A DNA stretch of 64,000 nucleotides from Trichlorobacter thiogenes (GTDB lineage: Bacteria > Desulfobacterota > Desulfuromonadia > Geobacterales > Pseudopelobacteraceae): contig NZ_FUWR01000001.1 in NCBI RefSeq assembly GCF_900167465.1, positions 53,141 to 117,140 on the forward strand, read 5' to 3'. The translations under genes were made by a program, and so were the position numbers. Of this stretch, positions 25,375 through 34,776 are shown piece after piece. Below the pieces are notes generated by a model. That model did not search any database. It saw only the letters and a list, made by a program, of their open reading frames with translations, and was not told the origin of the DNA. Position 1 is the first letter of the stretch. The number at the start of each line of letters is the position of its first letter.

Positions 25375-26784
25375 TTATACTCCTGCTATCTGACGTGCTG
25401 CCCGCAACAGCGTATCAACCATGCCTGTCTCCCCGGCTTCACTGTAAAGGCGCAACACCGGCTCCGTGCCGGAAGGACGGATCAGCAGCCAGTCGCCGTT
25501 ATCAAATACAAACTTGAAGCCATCACTGAAGTTGGTGGAGGAGACAGGCCGCCCCGCAATGGTCTCAGGCGGATCGTTCCTTAAACGCTGCAGCAACGCC
25601 TCTTTTGCCTCGCCACTGATATGGGTATCAATCCGGCGATAGTAAAAATGGCCAATCTCATCCATGATCTCTTCCAGCTGTTGCCGCAGCCCCTTACCGG
25701 TTACAGCCACCGTTTCCAGCAACAGCAGCCCCATCAACACGCCGTCCCGCTCTGGGATATGGCCACTGATCCCCAGACCACCCGACTCTTCCCCGCCCAT
25801 CAGGATCTGCTTCTCCAGCATCAGCTCACAGATATGCTTGAAACCGATCGGTGTCTCATAGAGTGGCAAATCATACTTTTGGGCCAGCAGATCGATCATC
25901 CGAGTTGAGGAAACGGTCTTGACCACTCCGCCAGACAGCCCCTTGCGTTCCACCAGGTGCTTCAGCAGCAGGGTGAAGATGGCGTGGGAAGAGAAAAATT
26001 CGCCCCGCTCATCCACCGCCCCGATCCGGTCTGCATCACCATCCAGTGCCAGACCGACCCGGTAACGACCAGCTGCCAGCAGCCCGCACAGTTCCTGCAG
26101 ATTTTCGCCGATCGGCTCTGGCGGACGGCCGCCAAAGGAGGGGTTCGACTCGGCGTGGATTTCATCAATCCCCAGCAGACGTTTAAAAAAACCGCTGCCT
26201 GCCCCAAACATCGGGTCTGCCACGGCAGGTATCGCTGCCTTGCGAATCGCCTCAATATCAACCAGGTGCCCAAGCTGCTGCAGATAGCCGGTGGCGGCAT
26301 CAAACTGTTCAATTTTACCGCCACGGCAGGCCTCTTCAAACGGGACCGAACGGACCAGACGCCCTTCTGTTCGGTTGTAGGCAACAATCTGCTCCAGCAG
26401 GCGTGTGGTCTCTGGCCGGGCTGAACCACCAAAGTTCTCTTTTATCTTGAAACCATTATAGATCGGCGGGTTATGACTGGCGGTAATCATGACACCAGCC
26501 CCGGCCTGTAACGCCTTGGCTGCCCAGGAAACCGCCGGTGTTGGCGCAACATCGTCACACAAAAACACCCTGATATCATTCCCGGCGGCTATTTCAGCCA
26601 CACGGCAGGCAAACTCCCGCGATAGGAAACGACGGTCATACCCCACCACCAAACCCTGATCTGCCAACCCTTCGCGGGTCATCCAGTCCATGGTGGCCTG
26701 GGCCACCAGCCCCAGATTTTCAAAGGTAAACTCACGGGCAATCACCCCGCGCCAGCCGTCGGTTCCGAACTTTATTTCCGTCAT
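25375..26784 (-). CDS. Phosphoglucomutase / phosphomannomutase family protein
   Basis: Interconverts hexose 1- and 6-phosphates through a phosphoserine. 469 residues with all four family landmarks: the active-site loop TASHNPPIYNGFKIK, the metal-binding loop DGDADRIG, the sugar-binding loop GGEESGG and the phosphate loop RPSGTEP near the C-terminus. The N-terminal FGTDGWRGV is typical of the phosphoglucomutase-like branch. It overlaps the upstream FlhB-like gene by four bases. Glucose versus mannose specificity cannot be told from motifs. Confidence 0.92.
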   Translation of the reverse strand: MTEIKFGTDGWRGVIAREFTFENLGLVAQATMDWMTREGLADQGLVVGYDRRFLSREFACRVAEIAAGNDIRVFLCDDVAPTPAVSWAAKALQAGAGVMITASHNPPIYNGFKIKENFGGSARPETTRLLEQIVAYNRTEGRLVRSVPFEEACRGGKIEQFDAATGYLQQLGHLVDIEAIRKAAIPAVADPMFGAGSGFFKRLLGIDEIHAESNPSFGGRPPEPIGENLQELCGLLAAGRYRVGLALDGDADRIGAVDERGEFFSSHAIFTLLLKHLVERKGLSGGVVKTVSSTRMIDLLAQKYDLPLYETPIGFKHICELMLEKQILMGGEESGGLGISGHIPERDGVLMGLLLLETVAVTGKGLRQQLEEIMDEIGHFYYRRIDTHISGEAKEALLQRLRNDPPETIAGRPVSSTNFSDGFKFVFDNGDWLLIRPSGTEPVLRLYSEAGETGMVDTLLRAARQIAGV

Positions 26785-27062
26785 CCCGTTTCTTTCCCTT
26801 CCATCTTGTAGATCCAGACCAGCAGTTCCGCTACCGCTCTATATAACTCAGCCGGGATATGTTCGTCCAGATTCACCTGCATCAAGAGAGTCACCAGCTC
26901 CGGCGACTCATGCACATAGACACCGGCCTCCTTGGCGCAGGCAATAATCGCCTCAGCCATAATCCCTTTGCCCTTGGCCACCACCACCGGTGCATAAAAG
27001 CCCTGTTTATAGGAGAGGGCCGCAGCCATCCGCTGATCATTAAACTGCCGTTCACGGGCCAT
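26781..27062 (-). CDS. FlhB C-terminal-domain-like protein (FlhX/YlqH type)
   Basis: A 93-residue protein resembling only the cytoplasmic domain of the export switch FlhB: AALSYKQGFYAPVVVAKGKGIMAEAIIACAKEAGVYVHESPELVTLLMQVNLDEHIPAELYRAVAELLVWIYKME. The autocleavage NPTH tetrapeptide of FlhB is missing, as in stand-alone FlhX/YlqH proteins. Its start overlaps the end of a FliK-like gene, the same pairing as ylqG-ylqH in Bacillus. It may serve as an auxiliary substrate-specificity factor; this is inference. Confidence 0.78.
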   Translation of the reverse strand: MARERQFNDQRMAAALSYKQGFYAPVVVAKGKGIMAEAIIACAKEAGVYVHESPELVTLLMQVNLDEHIPAELYRAVAELLVWIYKMEGKETG

Positions 27063-29169
27063 GCTTCACCACAATACTACCAGGCTCAAGTCCTGCCGCA
27101 AGTAGCTGATCCTGCAGTTCCCCGCGCCCTTGTTCCAACAGATCGGTTGCACGCTCCTGGCCAGCCTCAATCACCAGATCAAGGTGGGTTCCCTTCAGGC
27201 TTAAGGCAACCTCTACCCTCCCCAGCTTCGGCAGGGTCAAGGCAAGTGAGGTTTCCCAGGGAGCGGCCTGTTCCTGCTCGTCGCCGCCACGTCCTCTGCC
27301 TTCCCGATCCTTGATACGCCACTCCATCGGCTGACCGGGAAACAGTTCGCCATGAAAGAGCAACTGGCTGGTCTGAAGGGCTGCCAGCTGTTCCTTGACA
27401 ATCGCCATGGTACGCGGATCGCTGCCTTCCTGCGCCCCCTGCGCCACAACCGTTCGTCCTTCATGGGGTGGCACTGAAAGCTTCCCCTGTGGCTCCTGCA
27501 ACAGCTCTTCCAGGGAGTAGTCACCGCTGAACCAGCGGGAAAGATGGGCCTCATAGAACAGACCACTTTCTTTCAGGCCCTGTTTCAAGACCTGCTCCAG
27601 CTGGGCAGGATCAGAGGGTGTCCCCTGCAGCAGCGTACGCAGGATACCCAACCCCTCTTTAAGCGGTGCCGACTGATCCTGCATCCCCAGCAGTGTGCTG
27701 ACCCAACGACCGGTCTGGCTGACCAGTGCATCCCCCCCCTTACCGTAGCGTACCAGCAGAAAGGTAGGAGGTTCCTCACCAACAAAAAACAGATTCAGGC
27801 CATCGCCAGCCTTCATTCCCTTGGGCAGCAGCACCTCCATGGCCTGACCACCCACCTGGATCATGAACCGGCCACCTCCCAGCGATTGCAACACATCACC
27901 ACGTAACTGCTGACCGGTCTGAAAACCTTTTAAGACCTCAGCAGAAATCTGTGGTTCGAGCAGGGCAAGCCGGTTTCCCTGCATCAGCGACTGCAGCAGC
28001 TTCAGCACACTATCATCCAGCTTACCATCTGTAGCGGGCACTGCTTTATTCTGCAAAGAGCGGGCAGACAGGCTGGCTGATGCGCCATAGGTCATCGCCT
28101 CATCCAGGATTGCTGCCAGTGCAGAGGAGCCAGCTGGCAGACTACTGACCACCTGCTGCAGTCTACCCATAACGGCACGCTGTGCCTCGCCCTGCCCTTC
28201 TTCCTTGCTTACCAGGGCACTTAGCCAGCGGGCCGCATCACTAACACTGCTGGGCTGTTCCTGAACCGGCTGCCCTAACAGGGCAAACACCAGCTTTGGT
28301 TGTTGTGTCACCAGTGCCAGGCGCAGGATCTCCCCCTGCGCCACCGGCTTAGACAGCTGTAGTTCTAATGATTCTCCGGCCAGCTGCACCAATACCCGCC
28401 CACCAGGCAGGCGTCCCTGCACCAGGGCATTGGCCTCATCACCCGGCTGCAACGGCAATGGCGCCAACGGTTGGTTAGCCACATCCACTAGGGTCAAACG
28501 TGCCCGCTGGGCCAGATTCAACAACAGTTTGGAGGCGGTATCCTCAAAGGCGGCTGTTGCCCGACCACCCAGACCTGTCGAGGCAGAGGGCGGCTGACCG
28601 GCCTCATCCCCTACGTTTTTACCCGGTTGGTCAAGCAAACCACCGGGCGCTACGACAACGGCCCGCCCATCAGTCCGATAGGTCAGAAAGTCATCCAGAA
28701 AACTGGCCAGCACGCTGGACTGGCCGCTTGATTGACGTAACAGATCACCGATACTCTGTAGGGATGAACGCTGGCTTGGTTGCGAGAACTGTTCATTGGA
28801 TACCAGCAGGGAAAGTAGGCGAGAGGCATCGGAGAGACTGACTGGCGGTGCCGTAACCCCAGGACGGGCCATGGCGAAGGTAGGGCGGGGATCGTTACCG
28901 ACAAAGGTCAGCTCAAGGTTCTGCCCCTGGCGTACCGCCATCTGCAGGTCAAGTTGCAGCTGTTGTCCAGCAATCTGGACCGGTATCTTGCCGGCCTGGG
29001 GCTGGCCGGTTACCTCAGCAGTTACCCGCTGACCCGGCGCCAGGGTAAGCACCTGCTGGCCAACCCCGACCGGGGCTGGCTCAACCGGTTCTGCCGGTAC
29101 AATCGCCAGATTTGAGCTGCGAGACAGCAGGTCATAGACCTGCTGTTGTATGTCAGAAGGAAAGGCCAT
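27052..29169 (-). CDS. FliK-like protein with three internal repeats
   Basis: A 705-residue protein whose last 110 residues (about 595-705) resemble the FliK C-terminal domain (ALTLPKLGRVEVALSLKGTHLDLVIEAGQ). Before that are three diverged repeats of about 125 residues at roughly 41-165, 237-362 and 416-535. Each starts with a beta-rich segment (pattern G..v...V.g.l.gg...vq.aGq.lel.l......G..l.l.fv...P...f) and ends with a helical part (SDAARWLSALVS). Linkers are rich in Gly/Gln/Pro. It overlaps the FlhB-like gene, which supports a joint role in export control. Confidence 0.72.
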   Translation of the reverse strand: MAFPSDIQQQVYDLLSRSSNLAIVPAEPVEPAPVGVGQQVLTLAPGQRVTAEVTGQPQAGKIPVQIAGQQLQLDLQMAVRQGQNLELTFVGNDPRPTFAMARPGVTAPPVSLSDASRLLSLLVSNEQFSQPSQRSSLQSIGDLLRQSSGQSSVLASFLDDFLTYRTDGRAVVVAPGGLLDQPGKNVGDEAGQPPSASTGLGGRATAAFEDTASKLLLNLAQRARLTLVDVANQPLAPLPLQPGDEANALVQGRLPGGRVLVQLAGESLELQLSKPVAQGEILRLALVTQQPKLVFALLGQPVQEQPSSVSDAARWLSALVSKEEGQGEAQRAVMGRLQQVVSSLPAGSSALAAILDEAMTYGASASLSARSLQNKAVPATDGKLDDSVLKLLQSLMQGNRLALLEPQISAEVLKGFQTGQQLRGDVLQSLGGGRFMIQVGGQAMEVLLPKGMKAGDGLNLFFVGEEPPTFLLVRYGKGGDALVSQTGRWVSTLLGMQDQSAPLKEGLGILRTLLQGTPSDPAQLEQVLKQGLKESGLFYEAHLSRWFSGDYSLEELLQEPQGKLSVPPHEGRTVVAQGAQEGSDPRTMAIVKEQLAALQTSQLLFHGELFPGQPMEWRIKDREGRGRGGDEQEQAAPWETSLALTLPKLGRVEVALSLKGTHLDLVIEAGQERATDLLEQGRGELQDQLLAAGLEPGSIVVKHGP

Positions 29170-29211
29170 GAATTACTTATCGGCTGCCTGGACTACGTTC
29201 TGAAAAGCTTC

Positions 29212-31776
29212 CTATCCCCAGATCAGGTAGCCCGGCTCATAGATCAGCCCCAACGCCTTATGTCTCGGCATCACCCGAACCATAAAACCATAGCGTCCGC
29301 AGAAACGGCACTCAAGATCTCCGGCAAAACGGTAACGACCGTTCTCCAGCGTTTCTGCCACTGCCAACGGAACAATCTCGCCACCACGGATGATCCCCTG
29401 ATTATCCAGGACACCAAAATAGCCTTCCACTGCCACTTCATCAGGATTTAAATTACCCAACCTGACGGTAGCACTAACCGGCAGGCTGCTGCCCACCGCC
29501 ACTGAATCACTCAGCTTGGCCTCAGTAGCCTCAATCCCTACCTGACTCCAGCCTCCAAAGACCCGCTTCTTCCAGGCTGCCAGTTCCTTGGCAAGCCCCA
29601 GATCATTGGCTTCAAGCCGTGTCCACTGACGGTAGGAAGGGATATAGGAAAGCTGGGCATACTCCTCCACCATCCGGTCGGTTGAAAATACCGGGCAGAG
29701 CGACTGCATCGAGGCCTTCATCATGCTGACCCAATCACGGGGGATACCGTCACCGCCACGCTGATAGTAGAGCGGTACCACTTCCTTTTCCAGCAGGTCA
29801 TACAGGGCACCACTCTCCACCTGATTCTGATATTCCAGATCAGCGTAGACCTCACCTTTGCCGATGGCCCAACCGTTATTGCCCTGATAGCCTTCACACC
29901 ACCAGCCATCCAGGATAGAGAGGTTCAGGCCTGCATTAAAGGCCACCTTCATGCCGCTGGTACCACTGGCCTCCATCGGCCTGCGGGGTGTGTTCAGCCA
30001 GACATCCACCCCCTGTACCAGATGGCGGGCCACCTCCATATCGTAGTCCTCAATAAAGACGATCCGGTGCCGGAACCGTTCTTGGTGAGAAACCTGCACG
30101 ATCTGACGGATCAGCTCCTTGCCTTCGGTGTCATGGGGATGGGCCTTACCGGCAAAGATGATCTGTACCGGGCGATCAGCATTGTTCAGTATCCGGTCCA
30201 GACGATCCAGGTCCCGCATCAGCAGGGTACCCCGCTTGTAGGTGGCAAAGCGACGGGCAAAGCCGATTGTCAGCACCTCAGGATCCAGCACCTCATCAGC
30301 CGTGGCGATCTCCTTGGCGGTAGCCCCCACCTTTTTCAACTGCTCCTTCAGGCGGCAGCGGGCAAAATCCACCAGCCGTTCTCGGGTGCTTTGGCGGGTA
30401 CGCCAGATCTCGGCATCCGGTATCTTGCCGATCCTGCGCCAGACATTGTGGTCGGTCGGATCATCCAGCCAGCGGGTACCCAGGTAACGTACCAGCAGAC
30501 TGCCCATCTGGCCTGACATCCAGGTACGGGTATGGACCCCGTTGGTAATAGAGCTGAGCGGCAACTGTTCTTCCGGCAGTTCCGGCCAAAGGTTCTTCCA
30601 CATGCTGCGGGAGACCTCGCCATGCAACTGACTGACACCGTTGGCATGACCGGCCAGTTTCAGGGCCAGCACCGCCATACAGAAGCTTTCGTACTGGTCT
30701 ACCGTGTTCTGACGTCCAAGCCCCAGAAATTCATCCCGAGAAAGATTGAATGACTTGATATACTTGGTGAAATACTTATCCAACATCTCAGTGGGGAAGT
30801 GGTCGATCCCAGCCTCCACCGGGGTATGGGTGGTAAAGATGTTGCCGGCCCGGGTCACCTCACAGGCCTCATTAAAGCTGATCTTACGCTTCTCCATCAC
30901 CAGCCTGATCCGCTCCAGGGCCAGGAAGGCGGCATGGCCTTCATTCATATGACAGACATTGGGGATGATCCGTAGGGCGCGCAGGGCACGCACCCCGCCG
31001 ATCCCCAGCAGGATCTCCTGCAGCATCCGCATCTCCTGATTACCGCCGTACAGTTGCGAGGTAATCAGACGATCTTCCGGGCTGTTCTCCTCCAGATTGG
31101 TATCCAGCAGATAGAGCGGTACCCGTCCCACCTGCACCCGCCAGATGTGGGCCTTGAAGTGACGCGGACCAAACTCCAGTTCAATCTCAAACGGACGACC
31201 CAGTTGATCCCGCTCCAGAGTGAGCGGCAGATTGTAGAAGTCATTTTCCGGGTAGATCTCCTGCTGCCAGCCTTCGTTATTCAGGTACTGACGGAAATAG
31301 CCCTGGCGATACAGCAGCCCCACCCCCACCAGCGGCAAGCCCAGGTCAGAGGCTGATTTAAGGTGATCGCCGGCCAAAATCCCCAAGCCGCCGGAGTAGA
31401 CCGCCAGAGACTCATGCAGACCGAACTCCATGGAGAAGTAGGCGGTCTTCAGCTCAGAGTCACCGCTGTACTCCTTCTGGAACCAGGATTTTTCCGACAT
31501 ATAGGCGGTCAGCTTCTCATCCACCATCTGCAGGTGTGCCATGAACCCCTCATCATGTTTCAGGGACTCAAGGGTTGTCTGCTGCAGGATCCCCAGCATC
31601 TCCACCGGATTGTGGCGGGTGGCGTTCCAAAGATCAATATCCAAGCGCTTGAACAGGGCAATCGCATCCGGGTCCCAGGACCACCAGAGGTTGTAGGCAA
31701 TCCGCTGCAGCGGGGCCAGCTCATCGGACAGGGAGGGAACAACGGTGAATTTGTGGAGCAGTTTGGAAAAATCCAT
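29212..31776 (-). CDS. glgP: Alpha-glucan (glycogen) phosphorylase
   Basis: PLP enzyme that releases glucose 1-phosphate from glycogen or maltodextrin. 854 residues from ATG 31776 with a GAGGTG site; the frame can be extended by 25 residues without support. It belongs to the short-N-terminus alpha-glucan phosphorylase branch: ELAPLQRIAYNLWWSWDPDAI near the start, FSMEFGLHESLAVYSGGLGILAGDHLKSASDLGLPL, and the PLP lysine in EASGTSGMKVAFNAGLNLSILDGWW. The C-terminal 110 residues form a beta-rich extension (VSATVRLGNLNPDEVAVEGYFG). With the phosphohexomutase nearby it fits glycogen turnover. Confidence 0.93.
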   Translation of the reverse strand: MDFSKLLHKFTVVPSLSDELAPLQRIAYNLWWSWDPDAIALFKRLDIDLWNATRHNPVEMLGILQQTTLESLKHDEGFMAHLQMVDEKLTAYMSEKSWFQKEYSGDSELKTAYFSMEFGLHESLAVYSGGLGILAGDHLKSASDLGLPLVGVGLLYRQGYFRQYLNNEGWQQEIYPENDFYNLPLTLERDQLGRPFEIELEFGPRHFKAHIWRVQVGRVPLYLLDTNLEENSPEDRLITSQLYGGNQEMRMLQEILLGIGGVRALRALRIIPNVCHMNEGHAAFLALERIRLVMEKRKISFNEACEVTRAGNIFTTHTPVEAGIDHFPTEMLDKYFTKYIKSFNLSRDEFLGLGRQNTVDQYESFCMAVLALKLAGHANGVSQLHGEVSRSMWKNLWPELPEEQLPLSSITNGVHTRTWMSGQMGSLLVRYLGTRWLDDPTDHNVWRRIGKIPDAEIWRTRQSTRERLVDFARCRLKEQLKKVGATAKEIATADEVLDPEVLTIGFARRFATYKRGTLLMRDLDRLDRILNNADRPVQIIFAGKAHPHDTEGKELIRQIVQVSHQERFRHRIVFIEDYDMEVARHLVQGVDVWLNTPRRPMEASGTSGMKVAFNAGLNLSILDGWWCEGYQGNNGWAIGKGEVYADLEYQNQVESGALYDLLEKEVVPLYYQRGGDGIPRDWVSMMKASMQSLCPVFSTDRMVEEYAQLSYIPSYRQWTRLEANDLGLAKELAAWKKRVFGGWSQVGIEATEAKLSDSVAVGSSLPVSATVRLGNLNPDEVAVEGYFGVLDNQGIIRGGEIVPLAVAETLENGRYRFAGDLECRFCGRYGFMVRVMPRHKALGLIYEPGYLIWG

Positions 31777-31810
31777 GGGACACCTCGGGGATAGGACAAC
31801 AGATAACTGA

Positions 31811-31891
31811 TCAGGAAACGAGGATTTTCTTGTTCCAGTTGCGGTTACCAAGGGGCGGCAGCGGAAGCGTACCAGGCAGTACGTTGAGCAT
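31811..31891 (-). other. Tiny ORF between dapF and glgP, uncertain
   Basis: A 26-codon frame reading MLNVLPGTLPLPPLGNRNWN and then KKILVS, in the 160-base gap between dapF and glgP. The open frame continues upstream of the ATG with further protein-like sequence, so it may be the remnant of a gene end or a translated small peptide. No ribosome site of note. The DNA at its end contains AACGAGGATTTT, shared with an inverted-repeat element at 50331. Confidence 0.2.
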
Positions 31892-31935
31892 GCCGCCCCG
31901 CAGGTTGACGTGACTGGGGCGAGAAAAGGCCGTTT

Positions 31936-32772
31936 CTACAACGTAATTTCGCCGCTAAACACTTCCGTAGCCGGCCCGGTCATAAAGACAGGCCCGTTCT
32001 CAACCCACTCCAGTTCCAGATCGCCACCAGCCAGATGATTCAGGACCGTGCGGTCGGTCAGGTTGTTCAATACACCTGCCACGCAGACCGCGCTGGCACC
32101 GGTGCCGCAGGCCAGGGTTTCACCTGCGCCACGCTCCCAGGTACGCTGCTTGACTTCAGCACGGGAGATGATCTGAATAAACTCCACGTTGGTACGGCGG
32201 GGAAACAGCTGGTGGTTCTCGATCAGCGGGCCATAGGTGGCAACCGGGAAATTGTCCACATCATCCACATAGATGATGCAATGGGGGTTACCCATGGAGA
32301 CACAGGTAATCTTGAAGGTCTTGTCCAGCACGGTCAGCTCTTCAGCCACCACCTGGGGGGTCGGCGTGCCGTTCATCGGGATCTCTTCACGGGAAAGCCG
32401 TGGCGGTCCCATGTTGACCCGCACCCGATCAACCTTGTTGGCTGCATTGGGGAACAGTTGCAGGGTCAGGATACCGGCACCGGTTTCGGCCGTAATCTCG
32501 GTTTTGGTCACAATGCCGTGGTCATAGGCATACTTGGCCACGCAGCGGATGCCGTTACCGCACATCTCTGATTCGGAACCGTCACTGTTGAACATCCGCA
32601 TCCGTACATCAGCCTTATCAGACGGCATGATCAGGATCAGGCCATCAGAGCCGATCCCGAAGTTGCGATTTGAAACCTTGACCGCTGTTTCAGCAGGATT
32701 ATCCATGGTCTCTTTGAAACAGTCCACATACACGTAATCGTTGCCAGCACCATGCATCTTGGTAAACTTCAT
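31936..32772 (-). CDS. dapF: Diaminopimelate epimerase DapF
   Basis: Converts LL- to meso-diaminopimelate for lysine and peptidoglycan synthesis, without cofactor. 278 residues. Both catalytic cysteines are in place: [10 protein letters not shown] in the first domain and [11 protein letters not shown] in the second. N-terminus [17 protein letters not shown] is typical of the family. It is divergent from the carbonic-anhydrase-like gene and may read into glgP, 160 bases downstream. Confidence 0.97.
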   Translation of the reverse strand: MKFTKMHGAGNDYVYVDCFKETMDNPAETAVKVSNRNFGIGSDGLILIMPSDKADVRMRMFNSDGSESEMCGNGIRCVAKYAYDHGIVTKTEITAETGAGILTLQLFPNAANKVDRVRVNMGPPRLSREEIPMNGTPTPQVVAEELTVLDKTFKITCVSMGNPHCIIYVDDVDNFPVATYGPLIENHQLFPRRTNVEFIQIISRAEVKQRTWERGAGETLACGTGASAVCVAGVLNNLTDRTVLNHLAGGDLELEWVENGPVFMTGPATEVFSGEITL

Positions 32773-32916
32773 TACCGTTCCTCCATTGAAAGCAATGTAT
32801 TAGAATCAAGAAAGTAGCAGAATACCGTCACGGCAACAAGACGAAATCATGGACGTGGCATGAATGTAACGTGTATACTTTTGCTCCATTCAGACCTGTT
32901 AAGGAGAACCAAACCT

Positions 32917-33450
32917 ATGATTCGCCCTTTCAAAGGCATCACCCCTCAAATCGACCCTTCCGCTTTTATTGCCGAGACCGCTGTGGTAATCGGCAAAGTC
33001 AGCATCGGTGCCCAGGCCAGCCTTTGGTACAACGTGGTGGCCCGTGGCGACGTGAACAGCATCAGCATCGGTGCCCGCAGTAACATCCAGGACCTGACTA
33101 TGCTGCACGTAACCCACAAGAAGCATGCTGATGACCCAGGCGCCCCGCTGATCATTGGCGATGACGTGACTGTTGGACACTCAGTCACCCTGCATGGCTG
33201 TACCCTGAAGAATGGCTGTTTTATCGGCATGCAGGCCATGGTGATGGATAAGGCGGTGGTGGGCGAAGGTGCCCTGGTGGGTGCCCGGGCGCTGGTTACC
33301 GAAGGGACCATCATCCCGCCCCACACTCTCTGGGTTGGCGCCCCGGCCAAGTACAAGCGGGACCTGACCCCGGACGAAATCGCCTGGCTGAATAAATCTG
33401 CTGATAATTACGTCAAATATTCTCTTGAATTTATTAATGACACCTACTGA
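32917..33450 (+). CDS. Gamma-carbonic anhydrase family protein (YrdA type)
   Basis: Left-handed beta-helix trimer protein of 177 residues from ATG 32917 with AAGGAG upstream. Hexapeptide-repeat sequence runs from about 15 to 150 (VVIGKVSIGAQASLWYNVVARGDVNSISIG). The metal-binding His residues appear in TMLHVTH, TVGHSVTLHGC, matching gamma-class enzymes, but the catalytic proton-shuttle loop of archaeal Cam is lacking, as in YrdA/PaaY-like members. Real carbonic anhydrase activity in this subfamily is uncertain. Confidence 0.9.
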   Translation: MIRPFKGITPQIDPSAFIAETAVVIGKVSIGAQASLWYNVVARGDVNSISIGARSNIQDLTMLHVTHKKHADDPGAPLIIGDDVTVGHSVTLHGCTLKNGCFIGMQAMVMDKAVVGEGALVGARALVTEGTIIPPHTLWVGAPAKYKRDLTPDEIAWLNKSADNYVKYSLEFINDTY

Positions 33451-33475
33451 CGCTCAAATAGAAAGGAAATCTTCA

Positions 33476-34393
33476 ATGACAAGATCCCGAAATATTTTTA
33501 CCCAACTCAGACTTATCGTGCTACTGGCCAGCATGGTAATCATTACTGCTACGGCACCGGCTCTTCATGCCACCGAATCCGGCGGGGGCGCCTACCCCAA
33601 TGGCGCCGAAGGATTCGGTGCCGGCATGCTGCCGCCTCCCGGTACATACCTTCTGAACTATTTCAATGTCTATAACGCTCCGCACCTGAACAACGGCAGT
33701 GGCAATAGCATGGTACCCGACTTTAATCTGACCGCTGTTGTCAATGCCTTGCGTTTGGTGCATGTCACCAAAGTTGAACTGCTAGGAGGCAATCTGGGTG
33801 GACATCTGCTGCTGCCAATAGTTAATCTTGACGTCACCATGGGAGGCCGCAGTCAATCCCGCTTTGGTCTCGGCGACCTCACAGCTGGTCCATTGCTCAC
33901 CTGGCACTCAAAAAACCTGCATACGGCAGTTGGCTTGGACACAATTATGCCAAGTGGTCGTTATGACAAAAACGATCTTGCCAATATCGGCCGCAACTAT
34001 TGGACCTTTGAACCGATTGTTGCCGCCACCTGGCTGTCAGACAGCGGCTTTGAGTTGTCTGGCAAATTCATGTACGACATCAACACAAAAAACAGTGATA
34101 CTGATTATCTTTCAGGCCAGGAATTTCATATTGACTACACCGTTGCCCAAAAGTTTAATAACCTGTCTGTTGGCTTGGGGGGCTATTTCTACAAGCAGGT
34201 TACCGATGATGAACTGCACGGGACTAAAGTTGCTCTCAATAATGGCTTCAAAGGCCAGGCTCTAGCCCTTGGACCGCAGCTGAAATATGATTACAAGAAC
34301 CTGTTCTTCATTCTAAAGTATCAACGCGAAATGGCTGTTGAAAATCGTCCGGAAGGCAACAAATTCTGGTTCAAGATGATGTACGCATTTTGA
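33476..34393 (+). CDS. SphA-type outer membrane protein
   Basis: 305-residue exported protein with a signal peptide (about residues 8-32, cleavage near ALHATES) followed by a beta-rich sequence of alternating polar and hydrophobic residues ending in an aromatic residue (KFWFKMMYAF), as in outer membrane barrels. The YPNGAEGFGAGMLPPPGTYLLNYFNVYNA segment resembles the SphA / 'meta-pathway of phenol degradation' transporter-like family. Start chosen at ATG 33476 with AAAGGA; the longer frame overlaps the previous gene. Substrate unknown. Confidence 0.75.
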   Translation: MTRSRNIFTQLRLIVLLASMVIITATAPALHATESGGGAYPNGAEGFGAGMLPPPGTYLLNYFNVYNAPHLNNGSGNSMVPDFNLTAVVNALRLVHVTKVELLGGNLGGHLLLPIVNLDVTMGGRSQSRFGLGDLTAGPLLTWHSKNLHTAVGLDTIMPSGRYDKNDLANIGRNYWTFEPIVAATWLSDSGFELSGKFMYDINTKNSDTDYLSGQEFHIDYTVAQKFNNLSVGLGGYFYKQVTDDELHGTKVALNNGFKGQALALGPQLKYDYKNLFFILKYQREMAVENRPEGNKFWFKMMYAF

Positions 34394-34454
34394 TCCTTGC
34401 TCTGGGCACGGACTGTTTGATAACTTCAAACCCACCCCCTGAAAAACAAAACAG

Positions 34455-34483
34455 TTGACGGACTGATCCGGTCTTCTTATGAT
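34455..34483 (+). promoter_or_regulatory. Sigma-70 promoter of the leuA T-box transcript
   Basis: TTGACG, 17-base spacer, TATGAT: close to consensus. The predicted start near 34490 lies just before the T-box stem I. Confidence 0.75.
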
Positions 34484-34497
34484 GTCTCAACATTTGT

Positions 34498-34750
34498 TGT
34501 AAAGGCTGAGAAAAGGAGTAGTAACAGAGGTACATCCTTGAGAGAGCCGGTGGGTGGTGCGAACCGGTGGATGGAGACTGTGAACTCGCCTTGGAGCCGC
34601 TCCGGTGAACAACGTAGTAGCCAGAGACGCATTATCCACGTAACGGATTTAATTGAGGTTTGCAGCTCGCTGCAAACGAAAATGGGTGGTACCGCGAGGC
34701 TCAATACGCCTTCGCCCCATTGACGAGGGCGGAGGCGTATTTTTATTTTC
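34498..34750 (+). promoter_or_regulatory. Leucine T-box riboswitch of leuA
   Basis: The leader senses uncharged tRNA-Leu and controls leuA by transcription antitermination. Visible parts: AGTAGTAAC in the stem I base (34518-34525), the stem I distal elements AGAGAGCCGG and GGTGCGAACCGG (34541-34567), the specifier loop TGAACTCGCC with Leu codon CTC at 34585-34587, the T-box core GGGTGGTACCGCG (34684-34696) and a terminator (34703-34748: AATACGCC...GGCGTATT then TTTATTTT). The antiterminator would pair the T-box core with upstream sequence of the terminator stem. All landmarks of a canonical class I T-box are present. Confidence 0.92.
34703..34748 (+). terminator. T-box-controlled intrinsic terminator
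   Basis: AATACGCC(TT)CGCCC pairs with GGGCG(GA)GGCGTATT and is followed by a T-rich run, 30 bases before the leuA ATG. It is the off-state structure of the T-box leader. Confidence 0.85.
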
Positions 34751-34776
34751 AGGACAGCACACACAGGAGGTGGAGC

